Origin: CAYZYO01 sp964482585
GTDB taxonomy: Bacteria > Bacillota > Syntrophomonadia > Syntrophomonadales > Syntrophomonadaceae
Assembly (NCBI GenBank): GCA_964482585.1
Contig: CAYZYO010000065.1
Location: forward strand, 1 to 13,976
DNA: 13,976 nt
Direction: 5' to 3'
Part shown: positions 8,650 through 13,976 of the stretch, piece by piece
Layout: each line of letters begins with the position of its first letter
Position numbering within the stretch: position 1 is the first letter of the stretch
The notes under the pieces: model-generated
What the model was told of the DNA's origin: nothing
The model's input: the letters and a program-made list of their open reading frames with translations, nothing else
Database searches by the model: none
Translations under genes and position numbers: made by a program

Positions 8650-9258
8650 GTGAAGGATATTCTTATAGTTGCAGTAAATGGAAGTCCTAAAGTGGATGGT
8701 AATACAGGTTATATGCTTGAACAGGCATTAGATGAATGTAAAGCTCGGGGAGCTGCTACTGAGATTTTGCATTGTCAACAAATAATAAAAGATCAGAAAA
8801 ATCCTTTTTGTGTAGCGTGTGCTTCACCGTGTCCGGGAAAATGTATTGAAAGCAAAGAGATTGGCAGGGCTTATGATCTTATAACCAGGGCTGATGGCCT
8901 GCTTGTAGGTAGTCCAGTTTATTTTGGTACGGTTTCAGCACAATTAAAAGCATTTTGGGATAAAAGCCGGTCTTTAAGAACGAATAAGAAACTATTAAAT
9001 GTGGTTGGAGGAGCTTTAGCTGTAGGGGGATCACGTTTTGGTGGGCAGGAGACAACGATTAAAACGATACATGATATTTTAATGGTTCAGGGCATGATAA
9101 TTATAGGTGATGGGTTTATTGAAGATGATTGTGGACATATAGGTGCAGCAGCGCAGCGTCCCTCCAGGGAAGACGAAAATGCAATAAAGCGCTGCCGAAT
9201 ACTGGCAAAAAGAATCTATGAAGTCTCTGAGGCAACCAGGTGTTTAAGAAAACGATGA
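8650..9258 (+). CDS. Flavodoxin-fold FMN reductase with a four-cysteine cluster (iron-sulfur flavoprotein-like)
   Basis: The 202-residue protein belongs to the NADPH-dependent FMN reductase / flavodoxin superfamily. The first strand and FMN phosphate loop read VAVNGSPKVDGNTG (about residues 7-20), and the second flavin loop is GSPVYFGTVSAQLKAFWD (87-104). Between them is C54-X2-C57-X3-C61-X3-C65, placed where iron-sulfur flavoproteins of the Isf type carry their compact 4Fe-4S motif (there closer to CX2CX2CX4-7C). It may therefore hold a cluster and pass electrons between ferredoxin-like donors and acceptors in an anaerobe; this is inference. The substrate is unknown. I chose the GTG at 8650 over that at 8641 because of the ribosome binding site. 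The gene is a single-gene unit with terminators on both sides and has no partner that would tell its role. It could simply be a generic NAD(P)H:acceptor oxidoreductase. Confidence 0.82.
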   Translation: MKDILIVAVNGSPKVDGNTGYMLEQALDECKARGAATEILHCQQIIKDQKNPFCVACASPCPGKCIESKEIGRAYDLITRADGLLVGSPVYFGTVSAQLKAFWDKSRSLRTNKKLLNVVGGALAVGGSRFGGQETTIKTIHDILMVQGMIIIGDGFIEDDCGHIGAAAQRPSREDENAIKRCRILAKRIYEVSEATRCLRKR

Positions 9259-9295
9259 AGTAATATTATTTTCATTAATGTAGAATCTCTTGTAT

Positions 9296-9342
9296 CAACT
9301 TAAATCCCTGGATTATATATAACAGGGATTTAAGTTGTTTTT
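9296..9342 (+). terminator. Intrinsic terminator after the flavoprotein gene
   Basis: A perfect 15-base stem, CAACTTAAATCCCTG (9296-9310) with its exact reverse complement at 9323-9337, has a 12-base A+T-rich loop and five T's right after it. It separates the flavoprotein gene from dgt. The 63 bases that follow, up to dgt, show a ribosome binding site (GAGGTGA, about 9393-9399) but no clear promoter. Confidence 0.93.
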
Positions 9343-9405
9343 AGTATTTTACAGCCGTTTTTACGTTTAGAACTGGTCTCATGGTAAGTTGAGGTGAATA
9401 AATAA

Positions 9406-10482
9406 ATGGGAACTATCAGGCATCAAATTGAAAATAGAGAAAGCCAATTTCTTAGTCCCTATGCTACCTTATCGGTTAATTCGCGGGGAAGAGAAATGGA
9501 AGAAAAGCCGGATCCAATTCGCACATGTTTCATGGTTGACCGGGACAGAGTAGTCCATTCTAAATCCTTTCGGCGATTAAAGCATAAAACCCAGGTGTTT
9601 ATAGCTCCACCTGGTGATCATTATAGAAGCAGATTAACCCATACTTTGGAAGTAAATCAAATAGCTAAAACCATAGGCGCAGGTTTAAACTTAAATATTG
9701 ATTTAATTGAAGCTATTGCTCTCGCTCATGATGTAGGACATACACCTTTTGCTCATGCCGGGGAACAAATACTTGATAAATTGGTTTCTTCAGGATTTCG
9801 CCACAATGAAAACAGCATTCGGGTCCTAACCAGGGTTGAACAGCATAAAGGACGCAGTGGGTTGAATTTAAGTAAAGAAGTACTAAATGGAGTATTAAAT
9901 CACAGTGGTTATGGTACTAATGAGGAAAGAGCATATACCCTGGAAGGACAGATTATTCGCCTGAGTGATAAAATAGCCTATGTACAGCATGATATTGATG
10001 ATTCAATAAGAGCCGGATTGCTTTCTTTGCAAGACATACCCCAGGAATACCTGGATATACTAGGGTATACTCATAGTAAAAGAATTGCTACTCTGGTTAC
10101 TGATACTATTTTTCATACCAGGAAACTATTAGAAGAGGAGCAAATATTAATAGTTGAACCAAGTTCCCGGGTAGAAAGTGCCCTAAGAGGGCTGCGGGAG
10201 TATATGTTTGAAACTATTTACAAAGGATCGGTATGTCGGGCTGAACGAAGCAGAGCGGCTTTTATTGTTGAGCATTTATTTAACTACTATAATAAAAACC
10301 CTCATAAAATGAGTCCTCTTTTTCGAACGATAGCTGATCAGGAGGGAATAGAAAGAGCAGTAGTTGATTATATATCAGGTATGAGTGATGCCTATTGTAT
10401 ATCGATTTTTAAAGATATTTATATTCCCCAATCTTTAGTACCAGATGCTAAGAAGATACTTACTACAAATAGTAAGGATTAA
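9406..10482 (+). CDS. dgt: Deoxyguanosinetriphosphate triphosphohydrolase-like protein (HD domain)
   Basis: Members of this family hydrolyse dNTPs to deoxynucleosides and triphosphate, shaping the dNTP pool and sometimes limiting phage. The 358-residue protein shows the N-terminal signature VHSKSFRRLKHKTQVF (about 50-65), then the HD metal site: H79 in SRLTHTLEV, H108-D109 in ALAHDVGHTPFAHAGE, and D188 in LSDKIAYVQHDIDD. All four metal ligands are present, so the enzyme looks active. The C-terminal third is helical without recognised motifs. The ATG follows GAGGTGA with six bases of spacing. Nucleotide preference cannot be read from sequence, and 'dGTPase-like' is safer than strict dGTPase. 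It lies 86 bases before dnaG with no terminator between them, so it may be transcribed with the primase gene, which suits a role in supplying or policing DNA precursors. Confidence 0.93.
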   Translation: MGTIRHQIENRESQFLSPYATLSVNSRGREMEEKPDPIRTCFMVDRDRVVHSKSFRRLKHKTQVFIAPPGDHYRSRLTHTLEVNQIAKTIGAGLNLNIDLIEAIALAHDVGHTPFAHAGEQILDKLVSSGFRHNENSIRVLTRVEQHKGRSGLNLSKEVLNGVLNHSGYGTNEERAYTLEGQIIRLSDKIAYVQHDIDDSIRAGLLSLQDIPQEYLDILGYTHSKRIATLVTDTIFHTRKLLEEEQILIVEPSSRVESALRGLREYMFETIYKGSVCRAERSRAAFIVEHLFNYYNKNPHKMSPLFRTIADQEGIERAVVDYISGMSDAYCISIFKDIYIPQSLVPDAKKILTTNSKD

Positions 10483-10557
10483 TTATCAATAAAATTTTGT
10501 GCAATTTTGACAATCTTCGCATAGTAAGAAGGATTTTTATTATAAACATAGAATAGT

Positions 10558-10566
10558 AGGTGGAGG
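10558..10566 (+). promoter_or_regulatory. Ribosome binding site at the dnaG start
   Basis: AGGTGGAGG precedes the ATG at 10569. Pairing through AGGTG gives six bases of spacing; pairing through GGAGG gives only two. An upstream in-frame GTG at 10560 overlaps this site and has no site of its own, which favours 10569. Confidence 0.6.
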
Positions 10567-10568
10567 TA

Positions 10569-12347
10569 ATGAGAAGATATTATAGTGATCAAATCCTTCG
10601 TGATATAGAATCGCGGGTTGATATTGTAGATATAATATCTGAAACGATTAACCTTAGTCGCAAGGGTAACCGCTACTGGGGATTATGTCCTTTCCACCAG
10701 GAAAAAACCCCATCATTTAGCGTCACTCCAGATAAAAACATGTATTATTGTTTTGGGTGTCATACAGGTGGAGATATTTTTTCTTTTGTCATGAAACGAG
10801 AAGGGGTTGAGTTTAAAGAGGCAGTTGAGATTCTTGCTGCAAAAGCAGGAATACAGCTTGTTAGTTCTAGCAATAATAAGTTAAGCAAAAGAAAAAAGAT
10901 AATTGAAATAAACCATGAAGCAGCACTTTATTATCAACAGATTTTATTGAGCAATCAAGCTTTAAGGGCTAGAGAATATTTAAAAAAACGCAAAATAAAT
11001 ACATCAACTATAAAAAAGTTTCAATTGGGTTATGCTGATGATAGCTGGACCGGAGTTGAAGATTATCTTCTTAAAAAGGGCTATTCGGAAGAATTTGTTA
11101 AGACGTCTGGACTCATTAAGCGTAATGAGAATAGGAATAGATTTTATGATTTATTTAGAAAGAGGATCATATTTCCTATTTTTCACTATAATGGTGAAAT
11201 TATTGGTTTCGGTGGTAGAGTCTTAGAAGATGAGATGCCTAAATATCTTAATTCACCTGAAACAGATATCTTTTCCAAAAGAAAAGCATTGTATGGGCTA
11301 TATCAAGCCCGTGATATTATCCGTAACACTAATGAAGCTATATTAGTTGAAGGATACATGGATTGTATCAGGCTGCATCAGGAGAATATCCATAATGTTG
11401 TGGCTTCTTTAGGAACAGCATTCACCACAGAACAGGCAAAACTCTTAGCAAGATATGCAGAGCAGGTTCTGATACTATATGACGGAGATGAAGCAGGACA
11501 AAGAGAGACCTTGAGAGCAGTAGATATTCTGAATAAAGAGGGATTAAGAGTATTTGTAGTAACCCTTCCAGGTGGAAAGGATCCTGATGAATATTTAGAC
11601 TCTTCTGAAAAAGAGGAATTCTTACAATATATAAAGAATAATAAAATAAGTCATATAGAATTTAAGATAAATAGATATATTTATAACGAAAAAGTGCTAA
11701 ATTTGGAGGGTAAAATTCGAATATTGAATTTCCTAAGGGGAGATATAAAACTATTAAGTAGTGAACTGGAGAAAGACTATTATATTAAACTCCTGGCTAG
11801 GAAACTCCAGGTTGAAGAGAATTTGATCCATAGGGAGTTTAACTCCTCAAAACATAATAAAGAAGGTATTAAAAGGAATAAAATTGAAATAGTAAGGGAT
11901 AATATAAAATACGGCAATTATAGCTTAGAAGAGAAGATACTGGCAGTTATGTTTAACAACAGGGATATTTTCAATAAGATTAAACAGGAAATTGGGATTA
12001 CTTTTTTTACCAGGTATGATTATAAAGCTCTAGCACAACTATATGATGATTTTATACAATCAAAAGAAAAAGATAGACAAAAATTTGTACAGATTGCCTC
12101 CAGAAACGAGTTAGGAGCTTTATTATCTAAAATATATACAATTACTGATCTAAATATGCAATTAACAGATTATGAAATTGATGAATTTATTAATAGAGTT
12201 AAACTACTTGAATGGAAATCACGGTGGCGTAGAATATATAAAGAATTAGATTTTTTGAAGAAACAAGGAGACTTTGATAATTTACTTAGATTTATATTAA
12301 ACCTGGATACATTTTTAAAAAACAACCGGAAAGGGGGGAAAAAATGA
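10569..12347 (+). CDS. dnaG: DNA primase
   Basis: DnaG makes the RNA primers for replication and works with the DnaB-type helicase at the fork. From the chosen ATG it has 592 residues, a normal length. The CHC2 zinc-binding domain has C40, H43, C61 and C64 (CPFHQEKTPSF ... YYCFGC). The catalytic core with its TOPRIM fold follows, showing E261 in VEGYMD and D305/D307 in YDGDEAG, the acidic metal-binding set. The region after about residue 430 is a variable helical C-terminal part expected to bind the helicase. The start could be the GTG at 10560 (three residues longer), but the ribosome binding site fits 10569. The stop overlaps the rpoD start as ATGA, so translation of primase and sigma factor is probably coupled, as in the classic macromolecular-synthesis operon. 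Confidence 0.97.
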   Translation: MRRYYSDQILRDIESRVDIVDIISETINLSRKGNRYWGLCPFHQEKTPSFSVTPDKNMYYCFGCHTGGDIFSFVMKREGVEFKEAVEILAAKAGIQLVSSSNNKLSKRKKIIEINHEAALYYQQILLSNQALRAREYLKKRKINTSTIKKFQLGYADDSWTGVEDYLLKKGYSEEFVKTSGLIKRNENRNRFYDLFRKRIIFPIFHYNGEIIGFGGRVLEDEMPKYLNSPETDIFSKRKALYGLYQARDIIRNTNEAILVEGYMDCIRLHQENIHNVVASLGTAFTTEQAKLLARYAEQVLILYDGDEAGQRETLRAVDILNKEGLRVFVVTLPGGKDPDEYLDSSEKEEFLQYIKNNKISHIEFKINRYIYNEKVLNLEGKIRILNFLRGDIKLLSSELEKDYYIKLLARKLQVEENLIHREFNSSKHNKEGIKRNKIEIVRDNIKYGNYSLEEKILAVMFNNRDIFNKIKQEIGITFFTRYDYKALAQLYDDFIQSKEKDRQKFVQIASRNELGALLSKIYTITDLNMQLTDYEIDEFINRVKLLEWKSRWRRIYKELDFLKKQGDFDNLLRFILNLDTFLKNNRKGGKK

Positions 12348-13423
12348 AACTGGACAAAAAACTTGCAGAGGCTATAAGTGTATTAGCGGAAAAAGGAAAG
12401 AAAAAGGGACATTTAAATTTTCAGGAAATTGTTAATGATTTACAAGGATTCAACCTGGATGCCAATCAAATAGATGATATTTATGAACATCTTCAATCAT
12501 TAGGTATTAGTGTAAAAACCGACCATGAAACTGAAGAGGAAGAGAGCGAAAAGGAAAACATCGAAACTGAAGAAGTTGTTATTCCAGATGGAATAGAGAT
12601 TGATGATCCTGTTCGAATGTATCTTAAAGAAATTGGAAGAGTACGGTTGCTTACCGCACCCGAAGAAATAGATCTTGCTCAAAGAATAGAAGCAGGACAG
12701 GAAGAAGCCAAGCGTCAGTTAGTTGAAGCTAATCTTCGATTAGTTGTAAGTATTGCTAAACGCTATGTAGGAAGAGGAATGTTATTTCTTGACCTGATCC
12801 AGGAAGGTAACCTGGGGCTTATGAAAGCAGTTGAAAAATTCGATTATCGCAAGGGTTATAAATTTAGCACCTATGCTACATGGTGGATAAGGCAGGCAAT
12901 AACTAGAGCAATCGCTGATCAGGCACGGACAATTAGAATTCCAGTGCATATGGTAGAAACAATAAATAAATTATCCCGGGTTCAGAGAAGTCTACTACAG
13001 ACACTAGGTAGAGAGCCTGTGCCCTCGGAAGTAGCAGATGAAATGGATATTCCTGTAGATAAAGTAATTGAGATAATGAAAGTAGCTCAGGAACCAGTTT
13101 CACTAGAAACCCCTATTGGAGAGGAAGACGATAGTCATCTAGGTGATTTTATTACTGATGAAGAAGCAGAATCACCAGAAGAATCAGCTTCGTTTGTCCT
13201 ATTACGCGAACATTTAAATGGGATATTAAATACGCTTACAGAGAGGGAAGAAAAGGTTCTCAGGTTAAGATTTGGCCTTGATGATGGAAGGCCCAGAACC
13301 CTTGAGGAGGTAGGACAGGAGTTTGGAGTTACCAGGGAAAGAATAAGGCAGATTGAAGCCAAGGCCTTAAGAAAACTCAGACATCCTTCTCGAAGTAAAA
13401 AACTCAAAGACTATATTGAATAA
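12344..13423 (+). CDS. rpoD: RNA polymerase primary sigma factor (sigma-70/SigA)
   Basis: This is the housekeeping sigma factor that directs RNA polymerase to TTGACA/TATAAT promoters such as those found elsewhere in this window. The 359-residue length resembles SigA of Gram-positive bacteria. A region 1.1-like domain covers about 1-55, then an acidic linker, region 1.2 at about 87-118 (DPVRMYLKEIGRV), and region 2 at about 125-203 with LDLIQEGNLGLMKAVEKFD and YATWWIRQAITRAIADQART for core binding and -10 melting. Region 3 spans about 204-285. Region 4 at about 290-355 has the helix-turn-helix EEVGQEFGVTRERIRQIEAK (321-340) for -35 recognition. AAGGGGGG (about 12331-12338) lies five bases before the ATG, and the start overlaps the dnaG stop by four bases. 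The 77 bases after the stop up to the tRNA promoter contain only a weak TTATTA/TAATAA inverted repeat. Confidence 0.98.
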   Translation: MKLDKKLAEAISVLAEKGKKKGHLNFQEIVNDLQGFNLDANQIDDIYEHLQSLGISVKTDHETEEEESEKENIETEEVVIPDGIEIDDPVRMYLKEIGRVRLLTAPEEIDLAQRIEAGQEEAKRQLVEANLRLVVSIAKRYVGRGMLFLDLIQEGNLGLMKAVEKFDYRKGYKFSTYATWWIRQAITRAIADQARTIRIPVHMVETINKLSRVQRSLLQTLGREPVPSEVADEMDIPVDKVIEIMKVAQEPVSLETPIGEEDDSHLGDFITDEEAESPEESASFVLLREHLNGILNTLTEREEKVLRLRFGLDDGRPRTLEEVGQEFGVTRERIRQIEAKALRKLRHPSRSKKLKDYIE

Positions 13424-13500
13424 AACTCTTATTATGATACGGTAATAAAATAGGAGAACAACTGCTTGTGAATAAATCGCTTCATAATTAAAAAGTTATC

Positions 13501-13529
13501 TTGACAAGCAGGCATCATCAATATATAAT
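13501..13529 (+). promoter_or_regulatory. Consensus sigma-A promoter of tRNA-Asn
   Basis: TTGACA (13501-13506), a 17-base spacer and TATAAT (13524-13529) match the consensus at all 12 positions. Transcription would start near 13536, about 20 bases before the mature tRNA. Confidence 0.88.
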
Positions 13530-13555
13530 ATTCTTCGTTAGGTCTTTACTTACTT

Positions 13556-13630
13556 TCCTCGATAGCTCAACGGTAGAGCATCCGGCTGTTAACCGGAGGG
13601 TTGTAGGTTCGAATCCTACTCGGGGAGCCA
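13556..13630 (+). tRNA. tRNA-Asn (anticodon GTT)
   Basis: The 75-base gene folds into a normal cloverleaf. The acceptor TCCTCGA pairs with TCGGGGA (one T-G pair), the D arm is GCTC/GAGC, and the anticodon stem TCCGG/CCGGA has loop CTGTTAA with GTT at 13588-13590. The T arm is GTAGG/CCTAC around TTCGAAT. The discriminator is G and the CCA end is encoded. Confidence 0.96.
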
Positions 13631-13641
13631 ATGTTAATTTG

Positions 13642-13671
13642 AGCGGTAACCTCACAAGTTGCCGCTTTTTG
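13642..13671 (+). terminator. Intrinsic terminator after tRNA-Asn
   Basis: A nine-base stem AGCGGTAAC / GTTGCCGCT (13642-13650 with 13658-13666, one T-G pair) has a seven-base loop and is followed directly by T's. Flanking TTTGA and TCAAA may extend it. It makes tRNA-Asn a stand-alone transcription unit. Confidence 0.85.
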
Positions 13672-13705
13672 ATTCAAATAAAATGTTATTAATGCTAAAT
13701 TACTA

Positions 13706-13734
13706 TTGACCTTTCTATAGATATTTTATATACT
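13706..13734 (+). promoter_or_regulatory. Sigma-A promoter of tRNA-Met
   Basis: TTGACC (13706-13711), a 17-base spacer and TATACT (13729-13734) match the consensus at 10 of 12 positions. It lies between the tRNA-Asn terminator and the next tRNA, with a start near 13741. Confidence 0.82.
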
Positions 13735-13761
13735 AACTCTTGCGGGGTTTAGAGTAATTGA

Positions 13762-13837
13762 GGGCCTATAGCTCAGTTGGCAGAGCCACCGGCTCATAAC
13801 CGGTTGGTCCCAGGTTCGAGTCCTGGTAGGCCCACCA
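13762..13837 (+). tRNA. tRNA-Met (anticodon CAT), probably elongator
   Basis: The 76-base gene has the acceptor GGGCCTA/TAGGCCC, the D arm GCTC/GAGC, and the anticodon stem ACCGG/CCGGT with loop CTCATAA and CAT at 13795-13797. The T arm is CCAGG/CCTGG around TTCGAGT, with discriminator A and an encoded CCA. The fully paired first acceptor base pair argues against an initiator tRNA. The ACCGG-CTCATAA-CCGGT arm resembles clostridial elongator tRNA-Met. An isoleucine tRNA with lysidine-modified CAT is the alternative that the sequence alone does not fully exclude. Confidence 0.93.
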
Positions 13838-13876
13838 TTTTAGAGGTCAGAGGTCGGAGGTCAGAGGTCAGAAATA
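13834..13876 (+). repeat. Direct repeat copy 1 with GAGGTCA heptamer array, attached to the tRNA-Met 3' end
   Basis: These 43 bases are identical to 13934-13976, exactly 100 bases downstream. The copy begins with the discriminator A and CCA of tRNA-Met. It contains four tandem heptamers at 13843-13870 (GAGGTCA, except the second, GAGGTCG) and ends in GAAATA. No reading frame or known element explains it. Confidence 0.9.
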
Positions 13877-13879
13877 AAA

Positions 13880-13904
13880 TAAGCAGAGGCTGCTTAAGAT
13901 TTTT
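13880..13904 (+). terminator. Possible terminator of tRNA-Met
   Basis: A seven-base perfect stem TAAGCAG / CTGCTTA (13880-13886 with 13890-13896) has a three-base loop; five T's follow after AGA. It lies between the two repeat copies and is the only hairpin with a T run after tRNA-Met. The short stem makes this tentative. Confidence 0.4.
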
Positions 13905-13933
13905 AATCTGACATCCAACAGTAGGTATCAAGG

Positions 13934-13976
13934 ACCATTTTAGAGGTCAGAGGTCGGAGGTCAGAGGTCAGAAATA
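13934..13976 (+). repeat. Direct repeat copy 2, cut by the window end
   Basis: This is the second copy of the 43-base sequence, with no mismatch, including the leading ACCA and the four heptamers (13943-13970). The match runs to the last base of the window, so the true repeat may be longer and there may be more copies beyond. Confidence 0.9.

Noticed and set aside
10507..10546. TTGACA at 10507-10512 as a dnaG promoter
   Set aside because: The nearest -10-like sequences (TATTAT or TATAAA at 10538-10546) are 25 or more bases away; nothing suitable lies at 16-18 bases.
13430..13461. TTATTA/TAATAA inverted repeat after rpoD as a terminator
   Set aside because: The stem is only six A-T pairs with no T run; it is too weak to call.
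13501..13692. 63-codon forward open frame covering the tRNA-Asn gene
   Set aside because: It runs through a promoter, a tRNA gene and a terminator, so it is not a protein gene.
13841..13976. CRISPR array at the right end
   Set aside because: Only two copies, internally made of heptamers, with one spacer of 57 bases and no cas genes in view.

Overview
The window is a compact block of core housekeeping genes, all on the + strand, from a low-GC Gram-positive bacterium (Bacillota). The gene order recO - glyQ - glyS - ccpN - ppsR - (inserted genes) - dnaG - rpoD matches the well-known Bacillus subtilis order recO-glyQ-glyS-yqzB(ccpN)-yqfL-yqxD-dnaG-sigA. A glycine T-box, AAGGAGG-type ribosome binding sites, GTG and TTG starts and A+T-rich intergenic DNA fit this. 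Pyruvate phosphate dikinase next to its regulator, plus a flavoprotein with a compact cysteine cluster, suggest an anaerobic clostridial lineage. The exact order or genus is a guess (Halanaerobiales- or Syntrophomonas-like) and is not proven here.

Layout. Positions 1-103 hold the last 33 codons of an unidentified gene whose stop overlaps the recO start. recO (103-846) encodes a recombination mediator. From 847 to 1269 there is no gene: a sigma-A promoter (935-963) drives a glycine T-box leader (specifier GGC at 1080-1082, T-box at 1162-1171, terminator at 1176-1206) that controls glyQ and glyS, the two subunits of glycyl-tRNA synthetase.

Next come three tightly packed genes of central carbon control: ccpN (repressor with CBS domains), ppsR (bifunctional regulator of pyruvate phosphate dikinase) and ppdK (the dikinase itself, overlapping ppsR by 8 bases). 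A strong terminator (8508-8546) closes this unit. A single-gene unit follows, encoding a flavodoxin-fold FMN protein with a CX2CX3CX3C motif, closed by another strong terminator (9296-9342). Then dgt (HD-domain dNTP triphosphohydrolase), dnaG (primase) and rpoD (primary sigma factor) follow; dnaG and rpoD overlap by ATGA, as in the classic macromolecular-synthesis operon.

The right end carries two tRNA genes, Asn(GTT) and Met(CAT), each with its own near-perfect sigma-A promoter. tRNA-Asn has its own terminator. Directly after tRNA-Met a 43-base sequence containing four GAGGTC-type heptamers appears twice, offset by exactly 100 bases, with the second copy cut by the window edge.

I found no convincing new multi-gene system. 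The least explained part is the heptamer repeat attached to the tRNA-Met 3' end. The ccpN-ppsR-ppdK cluster is the most biologically telling arrangement.
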